A program made the translations under genes and the position numbers. Below, one piece after another: positions 62,363-64,000 of a stretch of 64,000 nt of DNA. How positions within the stretch are numbered: the first letter of the stretch is position 1; every line of letters begins with the position of its first letter. Under the pieces are notes generated by a model that was given only the letters and a program-made list of their open reading frames with translations, had not been told where the DNA came from and made no database searches. The stretch is taken from positions 8,928,001-8,992,000 of the forward strand of contig NZ_CP070326.1 in assembly GCF_016917755.1 (NCBI RefSeq). Direction: 5' to 3'. The DNA comes from Streptomyces noursei. GTDB taxonomy: Bacteria > Actinomycetota > Actinomycetes > Streptomycetales > Streptomycetaceae.

Positions 62363-63721
62363 GTGCATACGCGAGGACGCGCCCGCTGGGCCATCGGCGG
62401 GCTGCTGGCGGGAGGAATTCTCGTCAACTTTCTCGACCGGACGGCCCTGTCGGTGGCGAGCTCTCCCCTTGCCAACGAATTCGGCCTCAGCCTGAGTCAG
62501 CTCGGCATTGTACTGTCCGCCTTCACGTGGTCGTACTGCCTGGTACAACTGCCCGCCGGTGTGCTGGTGGACTTGTTCGGGGTATCGCGCCTCACCCGGA
62601 TCGCTTCTCTCCTATGGGCCGTCGCCAGCCTGCTCACGGCGGTGGCCGGCGGGCTTGGTGGCGTCATCGTGGCGCGTCTGCTGCTGGGGGTGGCTGAGGG
62701 GCCGTCGATGGTCGGTGCTTCCAAGGCAACCGCAGCGTGGTTTCCGCTCAGTGAACGCGGCATGGCAACAGCGCTGTTCGACGGAGCCCACAAGCTCGCC
62801 AATATGGTGGCGTTCCCCGTTCTGGCCTTCGTGATGAGCATGTGGGGCTGGCGAGCCGGCTTCCTGTTCACCGCGGCGGCCAGCCTGCTGTTCGCCGCCG
62901 TGTGGTGGTGGGGATATCAGGACCCGTCCGCACACCCCAGACTGCGGGCCTCCGAGAGGGAGTTCATCCTCCGTGGCGGCGCGCGCGACACGGACCGGGG
63001 ACGCTCCGGGCAGCTGCGCACGGTGCTGCGCTCCCGCACGAGCTGGAAGATCGCGCTCGGCTTCGGCTGCTACGGCTACACGGTCAATGTGGTCCTTATT
63101 TGGATGCCGGAGTTCTTCCAGCGTGAGTTTCACCTCCAGCTGCTCAGCTCCGGCATCTACTCAATGATCCCCTGGGGCGTGGCGACGGTCGCGGAACTTC
63201 TCCTGGGAGGCTGGCTGGTCGACAGGCTGGTGCGGCTCGGCCGCGATCCCGTGCGAGTCCGCAGGACGGTGCTGATCTCCGGGATGACGCTCGGGGCGAC
63301 GGTCGGTGCCGCGGGAATGGTGCGCTCCCCCGCCCTCGCCGTGGGCTGGATGTCCCTCTCTCTCGCCGGACTCGCCATTGCGGCGCCGGTCGCCTGGAGC
63401 CTGCCTGGCCTGTTCGCCCCCACCGGAGCGGTGGGGGCGGCCACAGGGCTGATGAACTTCGCCAATACCGCGGCCACGGCCGGCGGGGTGGCGCTCACCG
63501 GCTGGTTGGCCGACGTGAGCGGGACCTTCCACGCGCCGTTTGTGGTGGCAACGGCGGTGCTGGCCGTGGGGGCTGGGGCGTACTGGAGCGTGCTGCGGCC
63601 CTCACAGACGTCTTCACCACCCCCGACCGTCCACTCCGCGCACGCGGAGGCGGGCACCCCCGGTCGCGATGCGGCAGCGGCCCCGTCCGCGGGTTCCTCG
63701 CCGCAGTTGGACTCCCCTTGA
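62363..63721 (+). CDS. MFS transporter, anion:cation symporter type
   Basis: A 452-residue protein from the GTG at 62363, which follows GAGAGGGGAA and gives the correct first helix; the longer frame upstream is Arg-rich and non-family. ACS-family marks: NFLDRTALSVASSPLANEFGLSLSQLGIVLSAFTWSY (split here), a DLFGVSRLTRIASLLWAVAS loop and a central loop before helix 7. ACS members move organic anions such as hexuronates, phthalate or galactonate with cations. The C-terminal 45 residues are disordered. Direction, import or export, is not shown. Confidence 0.85.
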   Translation: MHTRGRARWAIGGLLAGGILVNFLDRTALSVASSPLANEFGLSLSQLGIVLSAFTWSYCLVQLPAGVLVDLFGVSRLTRIASLLWAVASLLTAVAGGLGGVIVARLLLGVAEGPSMVGASKATAAWFPLSERGMATALFDGAHKLANMVAFPVLAFVMSMWGWRAGFLFTAAASLLFAAVWWWGYQDPSAHPRLRASEREFILRGGARDTDRGRSGQLRTVLRSRTSWKIALGFGCYGYTVNVVLIWMPEFFQREFHLQLLSSGIYSMIPWGVATVAELLLGGWLVDRLVRLGRDPVRVRRTVLISGMTLGATVGAAGMVRSPALAVGWMSLSLAGLAIAAPVAWSLPGLFAPTGAVGAATGLMNFANTAATAGGVALTGWLADVSGTFHAPFVVATAVLAVGAGAYWSVLRPSQTSSPPPTVHSAHAEAGTPGRDAAAAPSAGSSPQLDSP

Positions 63722-63846
63722 CGCCCCACCCCGACGACTCGGTTTGACGGCTCGATGTGATGACCCACCTTGACGACGATGCAGGTACAAGCTCAGTGCG
63801 GCACGACGCACGGATGAACGGCGGTCACGGCCGGAAAGGTCTAGCA

Positions 63847-64000
63847 ATGGGGAATACGTCGCAGAGCAACGCCACACGCACGCAACTCGAAGCCAATCGG
63901 AAACGGCGCATCGCCGAGCTGTTGTCGGCTGAACCGGGGCTCGTTGACCTTAAGCCGCTGCCGGAAGTCTTCGAGGCAACCGGCGAACGCGGACTGCGGT
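63847..64000 (+). CDS. Start of an unidentified gene, cut by window end
   Basis: ATG at 63847 behind GGAAAGG, open to the edge (51 codons). The N-terminus is helical and charged (NRKRRIAELLSAEPG, then LPEVFEATGERGLR). This shape (helix, then a LPxxVxEAL...GL pattern) resembles the start of acyl-CoA-dehydrogenase-like flavin monooxygenases, which would fit a flavin reductase partner, but 51 residues are not enough to name it. Confidence 0.5.
   Translation, partial: MGNTSQSNATRTQLEANRKRRIAELLSAEPGLVDLKPLPEVFEATGERGLR

Overview
The window is high-GC DNA with GTG and TTG starts, many 1-4 base stop/start overlaps, Tat-type and lipoprotein exports, F420-type oxidoreductases and a DUF5997/LysR-domain pair. 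This points to a Streptomyces-like actinomycete. No rRNA, tRNA, CRISPR array or insertion sequence was recognised. Most genes are ordinary chromosomal accessory genes. Two regions look like specialised-metabolite or metallophore systems.

Layout. 1-9.4 kb: the end of an acetoacetate-decarboxylase-like gene coupled to a methyltransferase, a FUSC membrane protein, a secreted GH3 glycosidase, a DUF6624 protein, an Lrp/AsnC regulator, an orphan sugar-binding lipoprotein and a phenylalanine 4-hydroxylase. 9.4-20.6 kb: a leftward operon (2OG-Fe dioxygenase, SbnB-like dehydrogenase, PLP decarboxylase, SbnA-like synthase, MATE exporter) faces a rightward Opp/Nik-type ABC importer operon across an intergenic region with two IdeR/DmdR-type iron boxes. 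I read this as an iron-controlled 2,3-diaminopropionate-derived metallophore system with synthesis, export and re-import genes but no NRPS and no NIS synthetase in the window. It is the main candidate for a little-described system.

20.7-41.2 kb: signalling and housekeeping-like accessory genes. These are PP2C and SpoIIE phosphatases, a CBS-domain site-2 protease, an SRPBCC protein, an RraA-like protein, a TetR/P450 pair with a perfect operator palindrome, a TPR-CHAT protein, a MerR/F420-oxidoreductase pair with two matching dyads, GNAT, TetR, a GH18 chitinase, a LysR effector domain without HTH beside DUF5997, a DCC-family protein, a PPOX protein, a VWA protein and a Pr6Pr membrane protein.

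41.6-64 kb: a second cluster. A leftward run from 58.3 to 41.6 kb holds an Opp-type ABC importer (lipoprotein, two permeases, fused ATPase), an ATC-hydrolase-like protein, an alpha/beta hydrolase, an amidase, a large FAD oxidoreductase, two tandem asparagine synthases, an MFS transporter and a GntR regulator. Across an 870-base gap a rightward set of visibly lower GC encodes an aminotransferase homologue that has lost its PLP lysine, a flavin reductase, a P450, an MFS transporter and the start of another gene. The product or substrate of this cluster is not recognisable from sequence alone.
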